Shown here: piece after piece, positions 54,132 through 62,002 of the stretch
How positions within the stretch are numbered: the stretch's first letter is position 1
Layout of the letters: the number at the start of each line of letters is the position of its first letter
Assembly: GCF_025583945.1 (NCBI RefSeq)
Contig: NZ_JAOEGU010000023.1
Location: forward strand, 1-62,002
Direction of reading: 5' to 3'
DNA length: 62,002 nt
DNA from: Methylobacter psychrophilus
GTDB taxonomy: Bacteria > Pseudomonadota > Gammaproteobacteria > Methylococcales > Methylomonadaceae
Translations under genes and position numbers: made by a program
Notes under the pieces: model-generated
The model's database searches: none
Told to the model about the DNA's origin: nothing
What the model saw: only the letters and a program-made list of their open reading frames with translations

Positions 54132-54490
54132 GCAACCAACAGATAAAAATTAAAGAAATAGCAGAAACGAAACTTAAAATTGTAAAATTTACATTCATGG
54201 CATCTTTATAACACAATAGGTAAAAATGAGTAAAAAATATTATTATTCTGCCATTTAATCAATGAAGTTATGCTGATAATTATGTAGTCAGCTTCATTAC
54301 ATAAAGCCAATAAATTAAAGTAATCATGCAAAAAAAACGAAATATATGAAATAATTTGACGGTTATCTTTCTGTCGAGTTGTCTTCAAATATCGATAAAC
54401 CACGTTCGACTGCGTAAATATCTTTGTTGCTTGATATTACTGAATTATTTTCGTATCTTTCATGGACAAATTATTTTTTTCGGGTGGGTA

Positions 54491-55045
54491 TCAGCAATCT
54501 TGCTGGTTAATAATGTTTATTTTAAAAGTCGCCTGCCTGACAATATCGCAAAAGCCTTGATCAATGATGTTTTGTTCAGCGAGTTTTTGTAAGCTTAGAT
54601 TTTTATCTATGCTTGCTGATTTAACCAAAATAAGTTCTTTCGCCGAGAGTACGCCGGCTAACCAGGCCGCCAGACTGTCCGAGGTGATATCCCAGGATGC
54701 TGCAATCCCCGCCTGATCCAGCTCAACAATATCGGGTGACCAGATGACAATTTTTTGCCGGGATAATTGTTTTTTAATGTCTGTGACTGAACGAGCGATA
54801 GTAAAATACCTTTTAAGCCCCTTAATTAACAAGGCCATCTGCTGCATGGCTAATATCGCCATACTGTGGGCGGTATTGTCGTCAAACTGCCAGCGTTGTT
54901 GAGCCAACCTGACTTGATCGGCAAATGCACCGCCCCCCGGAACAATAACGATGGCGTTAGGCGCATAATTTTGTTCCAGGCTATTTAGGCATTTAATCAG
55001 TGATTCTGAGTGGGAGAGACTACCGCCCAATTTAACAATGATCAT
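54491..55045 (-). CDS. mfnE: Amino-acid-kinase-fold protein, likely MfnE-type
   Basis: 184 residues. MIIVKLGGSLSHSES and IVIVPGGGAFADQVR are the nucleotide-binding parts of the amino-acid kinase fold; ITSDSLAAWLAGVLSAKELI and LVKSASIDK match the COG2054 group. In methanogens this group phosphorylates the aminomethylfuran alcohol in methanofuran synthesis (MfnE), and methylotrophs carry homologues for their own methanofuran analogue. Its start overlaps the pabB stop by four bases. The family is clear; the substrate is inferred. Confidence 0.78.
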   Translation of the reverse strand: MIIVKLGGSLSHSESLIKCLNSLEQNYAPNAIVIVPGGGAFADQVRLAQQRWQFDDNTAHSMAILAMQQMALLIKGLKRYFTIARSVTDIKKQLSRQKIVIWSPDIVELDQAGIAASWDITSDSLAAWLAGVLSAKELILVKSASIDKNLSLQKLAEQNIIDQGFCDIVRQATFKINIINQQDC

Positions 55046-56418
55046 TTTTTTGTCAGTTGTTGCAGTAAATCCAGCAATGCAGCGGCTTTGTCAAAGCTTT
55101 CCTGATATTCCTCGTCAGCCACTGAATCATTAACGATACCGCCACCTGCCCAGCAACGAATGGTATTTTTGGAATGGACGAGGGTTCTAATGGCAATATT
55201 GGTATCCATATTGCCATTAAAGCCGATATAACCGATGGCTCCACAATAAACACCGCGTCGGTTAGGTTCCAGTTCTTCAATGATTTCCATGGCACGAATC
55301 TTGGGTGCACCGGTAATTGAGCCGCCAGGAAAGCAGCTTTTTAATAAATCCATGGCATGCTGATCATCAGCCAATATGCCGGTTACGGTACTGACTAAAT
55401 GATGCACCGTCGCATAACTTTCTATGGTAAATATACTGGGAACTTTTACGGAGCCTTTTTTGCAGGTTTTGCTGATGTCATTACGCAGTAAATCAACAAT
55501 CATCAGGTTTTCTGCCTTGTCCTTATCGCTGTTTTCAAGGGACTGGATTTGTTGCTGATCTTCAGTGCTATCTTGTTTTCTGGGACGCGTGCCTTTAATT
55601 GGTTTAGTTTCAACAATATTTTTGGCAAGTTTTAAAAAACGCTCAGGTGATGAGCTTAAGATTTGCACTTCAGGAAAATTAAGATAACCACTGAATGGTG
55701 CGGCATTTAATTCACGCAGAAGTAAATAAGCCGTCCAAGGATCGCCTTCGCATTCAGCGACAAAGCGTTGTGCCAGATTCACCTGATAACAATCGCCTTC
55801 TTTAAGATATTGTTTAATGCGCTTAAAAGCCTCGGTGTAAGAAGACTTGTCCATATTGGATTTAACCGGGCCAAGCACTTTAAAAGCGTCATATTTTTGC
55901 TGTTCAGGCAAATAACTAAACTGTGCTATCAACGCTTGCCATTGTTGTTCATCACAGCCATGCCCGACCAATCGGCTTTGCTGTTGTTGATGATCGACAA
56001 TAACCGCCCATTGATAAATGCCGATAGTCATATCGGCAATATATTCGGCATCTTGGGCAATAACCGGCAAAGTCTCCAGTCTGCGGGCCAAATCATAAGA
56101 AAAATAACCGATGGCTCCACCATTGAAAGGGCAGTCCTCATCAAGGACAAAATCAGGCATCAACTGTTCTTTAACCAGATCAAAGGGATCGGCACTGGAT
56201 CTTATCGTCAGGTTATCACGAGTAATTTCTGTTATACCACCATGCGTTATCAGGGTACATATCGGATCCGTTGCGATAATATCGTACCGGCCTTGATGGC
56301 TTGCAGGAAAGCCGCTATCCAGAAAAACGGACCAGGGTTCTCCGGCAAGCGAGGAAAATAACGCTGAACTATCAGCAAAATAAGGCAATGGATATGTACG
56401 TTGTTTTTGTGGCGACAT
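55042..56418 (-). CDS. pabB: Aminodeoxychorismate synthase component I (PabB)
   Basis: 458 residues, chorismate-utilising fold. PIKGTRPRKQDSTED carries the PIKGT Lys that marks PabB over TrpE; ENLMIVDLLRNDISKTCKKG, SITGAPKIRAMEIIEELEPN and RCWAGGGIVNDSVADEEYQE complete the active site. It makes aminodeoxychorismate for p-aminobenzoate, the precursor of folate and, in methylotrophs, of tetrahydromethanopterin. Coupled to the mfnE-like gene, which suggests a shared C1-cofactor operon. Confidence 0.94.
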   Translation of the reverse strand: MSPQKQRTYPLPYFADSSALFSSLAGEPWSVFLDSGFPASHQGRYDIIATDPICTLITHGGITEITRDNLTIRSSADPFDLVKEQLMPDFVLDEDCPFNGGAIGYFSYDLARRLETLPVIAQDAEYIADMTIGIYQWAVIVDHQQQQSRLVGHGCDEQQWQALIAQFSYLPEQQKYDAFKVLGPVKSNMDKSSYTEAFKRIKQYLKEGDCYQVNLAQRFVAECEGDPWTAYLLLRELNAAPFSGYLNFPEVQILSSSPERFLKLAKNIVETKPIKGTRPRKQDSTEDQQQIQSLENSDKDKAENLMIVDLLRNDISKTCKKGSVKVPSIFTIESYATVHHLVSTVTGILADDQHAMDLLKSCFPGGSITGAPKIRAMEIIEELEPNRRGVYCGAIGYIGFNGNMDTNIAIRTLVHSKNTIRCWAGGGIVNDSVADEEYQESFDKAAALLDLLQQLTKK

Positions 56419-56815
56419 TTATGGGGCAGTTTGGGTGGATAAACGAAATAACCTGAAAACTGATCGGGCAGCTACCAGGAAAAGAATTTGTTTAAGGCGT
56501 GTTGCTTCATTTTATAAAGCGGGAGTGCAAAAATTTTGTGTAAACACTTTTATGCCTCAGCTTTAAGTGCCTAATAGTAAACTTATTAATGCTTGGTTTC
56601 CAGTCACGTTATATTATAGGACTACTTTTGGAAGGATTCTTGCTGACAGTAGTGATATTTTGGCTGAGTAGCTTTTAGTCTTCAGCTTTATTAATAAGGT
56701 AACCGGATAGACCAGGCATTTGCTTGCCGTTGGTCACAATCCAGTAAACGCTTATAATAAGGCTATACAAAAAACCGGTAACTCACCTAACCGCTTTCAT
56801 TACAGAAAAATTCCA
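56419..56815. other. Intergenic region with IS256-like end motif
   Basis: Divergent promoter region. GAGTGCAAAAATTTTGTGTA at 56522-56541 followed by AACAC resembles an IS256-family end; no transposase is nearby. Confidence 0.4.
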
Positions 56816-57505
56816 ATGGCTGACACTGACAAATTATCAAGCTCGTTAAATTTTATCACGCGGTTTTTTTTAAAAAAACTCAGAACGGTTTATTTCCGCG
56901 TCAGAGAATCAATAGGTGAGCATAAACGTGAAATTGTTATTTATCAGGTCGAACAGGCTTGTGTCAGCCTTAAAGAAACCAGGGATGAATTTGAAGATGC
57001 GCTGGAGCGCTTTAAAATTTTGGTCTGTATCAATGAAACTGGTCTGGAGCATAAATATAACCAGCTTAACCGGCAATATCAGTTTTGTCGCTCAAAATCG
57101 GCTGCTGTCAGCGCTAAAATAAGCGCCATACAAGAAGTCAGTGAGGCATTATTTGTCGAATGGGAAGCCGAGTTAAATGAATATACTAATCGGGCTTTAC
57201 GTAACAGTAGCAAGCAACAGTTAAAAGCAGCCAGACAAAATTATGCCCGGCTGATTAAAGCCATGCAACGGGCCGAAAGCAAAATTCAGCCCGTGCTGGC
57301 CGCATTTAAAGATCAGGTGTTATACCTGAAACATAATCTCAATGCGCGAGCTATAGCGGCATTGCAACATGAGTTTATTGAAATCAGTATTGATATTTCT
57401 CAACTCATTCAGGCAATGGAACAAACCATTATCGAGGCAAGTCACTTTGTTTCCGCGCTGGTTGATAAAAAAATTATCGAGCAGAAAGCGTTGCCTGGTC
57501 GTTAA
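56816..57505 (+). CDS. DUF2959 family protein
   Basis: About 229 residues from the ATG at 56816; the frame is open further up to a TTG at 56720, so the start is unsettled. Conserved DUF2959 text is clear: KREIVIYQVEQACVSLKETR, FEDALERF, ALFVEWEAELNEYTN, RAESKIQPVLAAFKDQVLYL and KHNLNARAIAALQ. The protein is almost all helical and coiled. Family members often have a lipobox, which is not visible here. The function is unknown; an envelope role is often supposed. Confidence 0.8.
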   Translation: MADTDKLSSSLNFITRFFLKKLRTVYFRVRESIGEHKREIVIYQVEQACVSLKETRDEFEDALERFKILVCINETGLEHKYNQLNRQYQFCRSKSAAVSAKISAIQEVSEALFVEWEAELNEYTNRALRNSSKQQLKAARQNYARLIKAMQRAESKIQPVLAAFKDQVLYLKHNLNARAIAALQHEFIEISIDISQLIQAMEQTIIEASHFVSALVDKKIIEQKALPGR

Positions 57506-57590
57506 TCGTGTGAGCAGTTTTTATCATGGTTAACTTAACGTAAACCAACTACTTTATTCCCGGTATTTTTTATGTGCAGTAACTTTATTA

Positions 57591-58025
57591 TTAGAGCTTA
57601 TACATTACTGAATCATTAGGCTTGTTTTTATTTTGATCATCTTTGGAAGTATTTTTTTTGTTATCCTGATCTATTCTTTCTTTACCAAACTTGGCAATCA
57701 TTTCCTCCCAGCTTGAATAGGCCTCATAACCTTTAAAGCCGGCTGCTTTTCGTTCCTGATATATTTCTTTGCCCAGCGCAATAATCTCGTCAGGGGTTTT
57801 ACCGTCAACGGCACTCAGAAATTCTTTATCATCTTTTTTTGCATCCCTGATCGTCCAAAAAGAGACTTCAAATTCAATACGTGTATCCGGCGGCAAGCGA
57901 TTTTTTAAGCCCTTTACTGATCGATAGGCCATGCTGGTATTATGACCATTTATTTCTTGCCCTCTACCGCAGGCGATTAAAGTTGCGCAGCTGAGAATAA
58001 GCAGCAGTGCAGGTAATTTTTTCAT
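57591..58025 (-). CDS. Hypothetical lipoprotein
   Basis: 144 residues from the ATG at 58025, which has GAGG upstream and begins a lipoprotein signal, MKKLPALLLILSCATLIACG. The mature part has NTSMAYRSVKGLKNRLPPDT then RIEFEVSFWTIRDA, and a charged Lys/Asp/Asn tail (about 120-144). Relatives with a VSFWTIRD-type block in DUF6694-like lipoproteins are possible, but I cannot name the family with confidence. A longer frame from 58088 would bury the signal. Confidence 0.6.
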   Translation of the reverse strand: MKKLPALLLILSCATLIACGRGQEINGHNTSMAYRSVKGLKNRLPPDTRIEFEVSFWTIRDAKKDDKEFLSAVDGKTPDEIIALGKEIYQERKAAGFKGYEAYSSWEEMIAKFGKERIDQDNKKNTSKDDQNKNKPNDSVMYKL

Positions 58026-58133
58026 AAAGATAACCTCGAAATTAGGTGGCAGGTATATGTTATGTAATTTATAACGCCAGATCACCAAACAAAGTAAAAT
58101 GGGTCAATTATTATAACCCTGAGCTAAGCTTAC

Positions 58134-59873
58134 ATGCTGGAATTTATTCAATTATTAAATCAGCGTTACCAAACAGTTTTAAGTCAATCGGGTAATGAGG
58201 CGGTCAAAAGTGCTTATCAACAACGTATCGATCAACTGATCTTTACAGAAGCCTTTATCCGCAAAGGTCAGTTGCTTAACGCAGCGCCCAAACAACCACT
58301 ACAAATGACAGTGGTAGGCCCCACACAAGCAGGCAAGAGTTCTCTGGTTAATGTTTTGCTTAATAGTGATGATGCCGGCGTCAGTCCTTTGGCAGGTTAC
58401 ACCATTCATCCCCAAGGTTTTTGTCTTGGCGTAAACGTAAATGATTGTAGCGGTTTACAGCGCTATTTTGGGCGTTTTCAACAGCTACAAAAAAACGCGA
58501 TTCCAAGAGACCGGCATGACTGTTATTCCTTGACTGAAACAACGGCGGATTCTGCACTATTGCCTGATGGTGTATTATGGGATACACCGGATTTTGATTC
58601 GATAGATTCGGCCGTTTACCGTGAAGGTGTTATCAGGGCGATGGTGCTGGCTGATATTATTATTCTGGTGGTCAGTAAAGAGAAATATGCTGATCAATCT
58701 GTCTGGGACATTATGGCGACGCTTGAGGGACTGCACCAGCCAACGGTTATTTGTTTAAACAAGTTGAGTGAAGGTTCTGAAAGCTTATTGCTTGAGTCAT
58801 TAAAACAAAAATGGCAACTGACCCGGCAAGATGCGTTTCCTGAAGTCGTGCCGTTGTATTATCAAAAAGACACGGGCGTGCCGCTCTGGCCAACAGCCCA
58901 GCAAGCCTTGCTTAAAGATCTGGCCGGTAAGGTTGATCATCAAAGACAGGCGCGTTTGGAACAGGATTTACTGCAAAAACATTGGCAGACCTGGCTGGAA
59001 CCGGTTATTGCCGAGCATCATGCGCAAAAAGATTGGCAGGAACTGGTTAATGAGGCCATCAGGCAAGCGGTGGGAAATTATCAGCGTGATTATTTAAATC
59101 ATCCGCATCACTATGAAACCTTTCAACAGGCTTTGGCAGAGTTATTAACGTTACTGGAAATCCCCGGCCTGGCAGGTGTTTTAACCGGTGCCCGTAAAGT
59201 GCTTACCTGGCCGGCACGGCAAATAATGAAGCTGGGACGTAAAAGACTGCATATTGCCGATAGCAGCCAAGAAATTATTATATTAAAGCAAATAGCCGAG
59301 CATGTGTTGATTCAACTCGCTGACCGGTTGCTGGATAATAGTGAAGAAGGTCAGCAACGCTTATGGTGGAAAGAGTTTAGTAGTTTACTGCGTCGCCAGC
59401 GACAAAGTATTTTGCAGGACTTTAGTGCCGCAGCAAAAATTTATCATCTGGATTTTCAGCAGGATGTAGAGCAAACAGCGCAGGATTTATATCTCAAACT
59501 CCAGGAACAACCCCTGCTTTTAAATAGTCTGCGAGTCACCCGGGTAACTACCGATGCGGCGGCTATTGCCCTGACAGTACATATGGGCGGTATTGGTGTG
59601 CATGATCTGGTTTTTGCGCCGGCAATGTTGGCAGTGACTTCACTGTTGGCTGAAAGCGCCATCGGCGGCTATATGCATAAAGTAGAGCATGACTTAAAAC
59701 AGCATCAATTAAAGACCGTAAAACAGGCGCTGTTTGTGGACAATCTTGGCTTGAAATTGTTGGCGTTGCCTGAGCAGTTATCACGGCTGCATCACTTTAA
59801 TATTTCCCCTGGTCAGGTACAAGCAGCTGAACATCAACTTATAGAAAAGCGCCATGGCTTACGATTACTCTAA
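58134..59873 (+). CDS. Dynamin-like GTPase, first of a tandem pair
   Basis: 579 residues. G1 VVGPTQAGKSSLVNVLLN (about 60-77), G3 LWDTPDFDSID (about 147-157) and G4 ICLNKLSE (about 207) define a GTPase of the dynamin/50S-biogenesis type. A long helical region follows, with ITALTVHMGG-like hydrophobic helices (about 475-520) that could be membrane-inserted, then a terminal coil. It overlaps the next GTPase gene by 20 bases. Bacterial dynamin-like proteins often act in such pairs on membranes; the partner relation is inferred from layout. Confidence 0.78.
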   Translation: MLEFIQLLNQRYQTVLSQSGNEAVKSAYQQRIDQLIFTEAFIRKGQLLNAAPKQPLQMTVVGPTQAGKSSLVNVLLNSDDAGVSPLAGYTIHPQGFCLGVNVNDCSGLQRYFGRFQQLQKNAIPRDRHDCYSLTETTADSALLPDGVLWDTPDFDSIDSAVYREGVIRAMVLADIIILVVSKEKYADQSVWDIMATLEGLHQPTVICLNKLSEGSESLLLESLKQKWQLTRQDAFPEVVPLYYQKDTGVPLWPTAQQALLKDLAGKVDHQRQARLEQDLLQKHWQTWLEPVIAEHHAQKDWQELVNEAIRQAVGNYQRDYLNHPHHYETFQQALAELLTLLEIPGLAGVLTGARKVLTWPARQIMKLGRKRLHIADSSQEIIILKQIAEHVLIQLADRLLDNSEEGQQRLWWKEFSSLLRRQRQSILQDFSAAAKIYHLDFQQDVEQTAQDLYLKLQEQPLLLNSLRVTRVTTDAAAIALTVHMGGIGVHDLVFAPAMLAVTSLLAESAIGGYMHKVEHDLKQHQLKTVKQALFVDNLGLKLLALPEQLSRLHHFNISPGQVQAAEHQLIEKRHGLRLL

Positions 59874-61473
59874 TTTAGTAGAAAAAACCCAACACTGGGC
59901 CGAGCAAGCTTGCACTGCAGGCTGGCTTAATGCCGATAACGCAGTCGCGTTACAGCATTTTGATACCCGAAGCCCAGAAGCCTTGTTTTCCGGTTCCACT
60001 TTGGCAATGCAAGCGGGTACAAGGCCGCTTATTGTCGCCTTTATGGGCGGCACCGGCGTGGGCAAAAGTTCCTTGCTTAATCGTCTCGCAGGGCAGGCCA
60101 TTGCCAAGGCAGGCATAGAGCGACCCACCTCACGCGAAGTGACGTTGTTTCATCATCGCAATATCGCCATACAGAATTTTCCGGAGCAATTACCGCTCGC
60201 TACAATTCGTGTTGCGCAACATGATGATGAGACCAAAAAAAATATTGTCTGGATCGATATGCCGGATTTTGACAGTACTGAACACAGCAATAAAGCGCTG
60301 GTTTTGCAGTGGTTACCGCATATTGATGTGCTTGTTTATGTGGTTAGTCCCGAGCGTTATCGGGATGAAAAGGCTTGGCGTTTACTGCTGGCAGAAGGTG
60401 CGCGGCATGCCTGGTTGTTTGTTCTTAATCAATGGGATCGGGGGCAGGATGAGCAATATGCAGATTTTAACCAACAATTGCATAAAGCGGGTTTTGCCGC
60501 GCCCATTATCTTTAAAACCGTGTGTACCGAGGGGCCTAAAGACGATGAATTTGCCGCATTAGAAACCACTATACTGTCTTTGGCGACCGGGCATATTATT
60601 GACCAACTGGAACAACGTGGTGTACAGGTACGCAAAGACGAGTTACAGAAAAAACTGCAAAATACCGCAAAATTGCTAGGTTCCTGGCAAACTTTTCAAC
60701 AAGTCCCCGCGTTGTGGCAGCAGCAATGGCGAGAAACCGTGAAACTTTTGCAACAAGGTTTTGCCTGGCCCATGAAACAGATGGCCACTTACTATGCACA
60801 GCACGCGGCTGATTTAATGAAAAATCCGCCGACTCAGCAAAATTCCTTATGGGATGCGTGGGCACAAGCCCGTTTTGACGATGCTCTGGATGAATTTATT
60901 GGCAAAATTGATGAGCAGGGCTTGCCGGTTTTGCCATTTAAACAGCAGATAATCGCCGTGCGAGAAAAAGCGCCTAAAATCATGCAAACACAAACTGAAC
61001 TGGCAGCAAGGCAAGCCTTGGCTAATCCCGGTAACGCCTTACAGCGCGTATTTTTAAAAGGCATGCGTTTTGCCGAAATATTTTTGCCGTTGCTGGCCAT
61101 GACGTGGGTTGGTTATAAAGTATTTATGGGTTATTACACCAGTAACATGGCCGAAAATCACTATCTGGGGGTGGATTTTGCTATTCATAGCAGCCTGCTG
61201 ATTGCCATGACCTGGTTAATTCCGTATTTTATTTTAAAAAAGCTCCAGCCTTCCTTACAAAAAAGTGCCTTAAAGGGTCTCAATAAAGGTCTGCTTAACG
61301 CTTTTAGCGTGATAGAAACCGAAGTTTTACAGGTAGTCGACATGCTTGTTGAGCAACATAAAGACCAGATAACAAAGCTTGCAAAGATTATGGAACAATG
61401 TGCAGCAACTGACGGTGAGCAAAAAGTAGTCGTCGATAGCGACAGCCCTTTAACACGCATGTTGATGAAATAA
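59854..61473 (+). CDS. Dynamin-like GTPase with two membrane helices, second of pair
   Basis: 539 residues. G1 AFMGGTGVGKSSLLNRLAGQ (about 62-81), G2 Thr in RPTSREVTLF, G3 WIDMPDFDSTE (about 133), G4 FVLNQWDRG (about 190). A helical stalk leads to two hydrophobic segments (FLPLLAMTWVGYKVFMGYY, about 409-427, and SSLLIAMTWLIPYFIL, about 446-461) as in DLPs that anchor in the inner membrane, then a C-terminal coil. The 20-base overlap with the first GTPase gene indicates coupled synthesis. Confidence 0.8.
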   Translation: MAYDYSNLVEKTQHWAEQACTAGWLNADNAVALQHFDTRSPEALFSGSTLAMQAGTRPLIVAFMGGTGVGKSSLLNRLAGQAIAKAGIERPTSREVTLFHHRNIAIQNFPEQLPLATIRVAQHDDETKKNIVWIDMPDFDSTEHSNKALVLQWLPHIDVLVYVVSPERYRDEKAWRLLLAEGARHAWLFVLNQWDRGQDEQYADFNQQLHKAGFAAPIIFKTVCTEGPKDDEFAALETTILSLATGHIIDQLEQRGVQVRKDELQKKLQNTAKLLGSWQTFQQVPALWQQQWRETVKLLQQGFAWPMKQMATYYAQHAADLMKNPPTQQNSLWDAWAQARFDDALDEFIGKIDEQGLPVLPFKQQIIAVREKAPKIMQTQTELAARQALANPGNALQRVFLKGMRFAEIFLPLLAMTWVGYKVFMGYYTSNMAENHYLGVDFAIHSSLLIAMTWLIPYFILKKLQPSLQKSALKGLNKGLLNAFSVIETEVLQVVDMLVEQHKDQITKLAKIMEQCAATDGEQKVVVDSDSPLTRMLMK

Positions 61474-61593
61474 CGGCCGTACGACTTATCAATTGTAGGG
61501 TGGATTCATCGTCAGGCAATCCGCCACATAATTGCTGGCTGTCATCGGTGTTATGCGTGAATTGGCGGTTTGCCAGCGCGAAATTGTCCTGCG

Positions 61594-62002
61594 TCATGTT
61601 ATGTTTTTGTTACTTTTTTATCAAAAATAAAGTCCGGCATCAAGCAAAATACCGCCACTAAAAATGCTTATCGGCTAAATCTGGAAGACTTGCCGGGGAG
61701 TCTGGGCAATTATGTCAACCTGATTGCCCAAGGTGACCTGGTTAAACTCGATAGTACCTGTTTTATCATTTCAAAAATTCCCGAACCGGTCGGCATTTTG
61801 GAGGCACCGCCGTCATTTAATGTCTTTTTTGGCAATAATTCCGGTGAGGTCAACATAGAAATCGGCATTGTCGAGCGGGCTTCCGGTTATATTGTTTTGT
61901 ATTCGGAGCTGCCGGCACCTGCCGATAATGAACATTGGAACAGCAAGCTGTTCTCAAAATCCAAAGGCTTGTTGACCAACTTAAAAGCTGAAAGCAAATA
62001 TG
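61594..62002 (+). CDS. Partial reading frame at right edge, start unclear
   Basis: The frame is open from before 61594 to the edge and reads NAYRLNLEDLPGSLGNYVNL, then IAQGDLVKLDSTCFIISKIP and SFNVFFGNNSGEVNIEIGIV. The composition looks like a real protein, probably with a beta-rich domain. There is no in-frame ATG or GTG near the point where protein-like sequence starts (about 61630), so either the start is a TTG further in or the 5' end is broken. I cannot identify it. Confidence 0.45.

Noticed and set aside
54206-54403. 65-codon minus-strand frame upstream of the Crp-like gene
   Set aside because: AT-rich, hydrophobic by composition only; more likely promoter sequence.

Overview
The window looks like the chromosome of a gammaproteobacterium, most likely a methanotroph of the order Methylococcales (Methylobacter/Methylomonas-like). 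The evidence is a moderately AT-rich sequence with gammaproteobacterial operons (nadB / algU-mucA-mucB-mucD; exbB-exbD-lpxK-ycaR-kdsB) and a COG2054-type amino-acid kinase of the kind used for methanofuran synthesis, coupled to pabB (pABA is a precursor of both folate and tetrahydromethanopterin). No methane oxidation gene is in view, so the assignment is an inference.

Layout. 1-5400 is a decayed accessory zone: an IS5-like element running off the left edge truncates an ethylene-receptor-like sensor; remnants of ISAzo13- and IS630-family elements and a frameshifted HicA-like toxin surround two membrane proteins and an OmpA-type lipoprotein. 5439-15670 is a 10.1 kb integrative element in the 3' part of tRNA-Leu(UAA). 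It is bounded by 112 bp direct repeats and carries a tyrosine integrase, two toxin-antitoxin modules (one with a frameshifted toxin), a small regulator/primase/YfjI replication-like block with unusual GCTACT/AGTAGC repeats, and a TPR-trypsin-like lipoprotein as cargo. 15700-24600 holds a DUF3047 protein, the arsenosugar radical-SAM enzyme ArsS, EttA, a CBS-GGDEF-EAL protein and an acyltransferase-SGNH protein, with a small MITE and a stray copy of part of ettA.

24600-42200 is mostly core: nadB divergent from the envelope-stress operon algU-mucA-mucB-mucD; prmB-aroC; an MFS carrier; exbB-exbD-lpxK-ycaR-kdsB (energy coupling, lipid A and Kdo activation); alaC, hom and thrC (alanine and threonine synthesis); ferredoxin and coaD. 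42600-54200 has a small alanine-rich lipoprotein, a transglutaminase-like protein, a VOC protein, a large protein with a degenerate Fic-like half and a zeta-toxin-like kinase half, a Spy-like periplasmic protein beside a His/Gly/Asn-rich secreted protein, and a Crp-like regulator / giant hybrid kinase / response regulator set. 54400-62002 holds mfnE-pabB, a DUF2959 protein, a lipoprotein, two overlapping dynamin-like GTPases and a partial reading frame at the right edge.

Several families of small non-coding repeats are scattered through the gaps. The most striking is a roughly 115 bp element with CTATAG termini and a central near-perfect palindrome, found in several complete or broken copies. 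All family assignments come from reading motifs; no database search was run.
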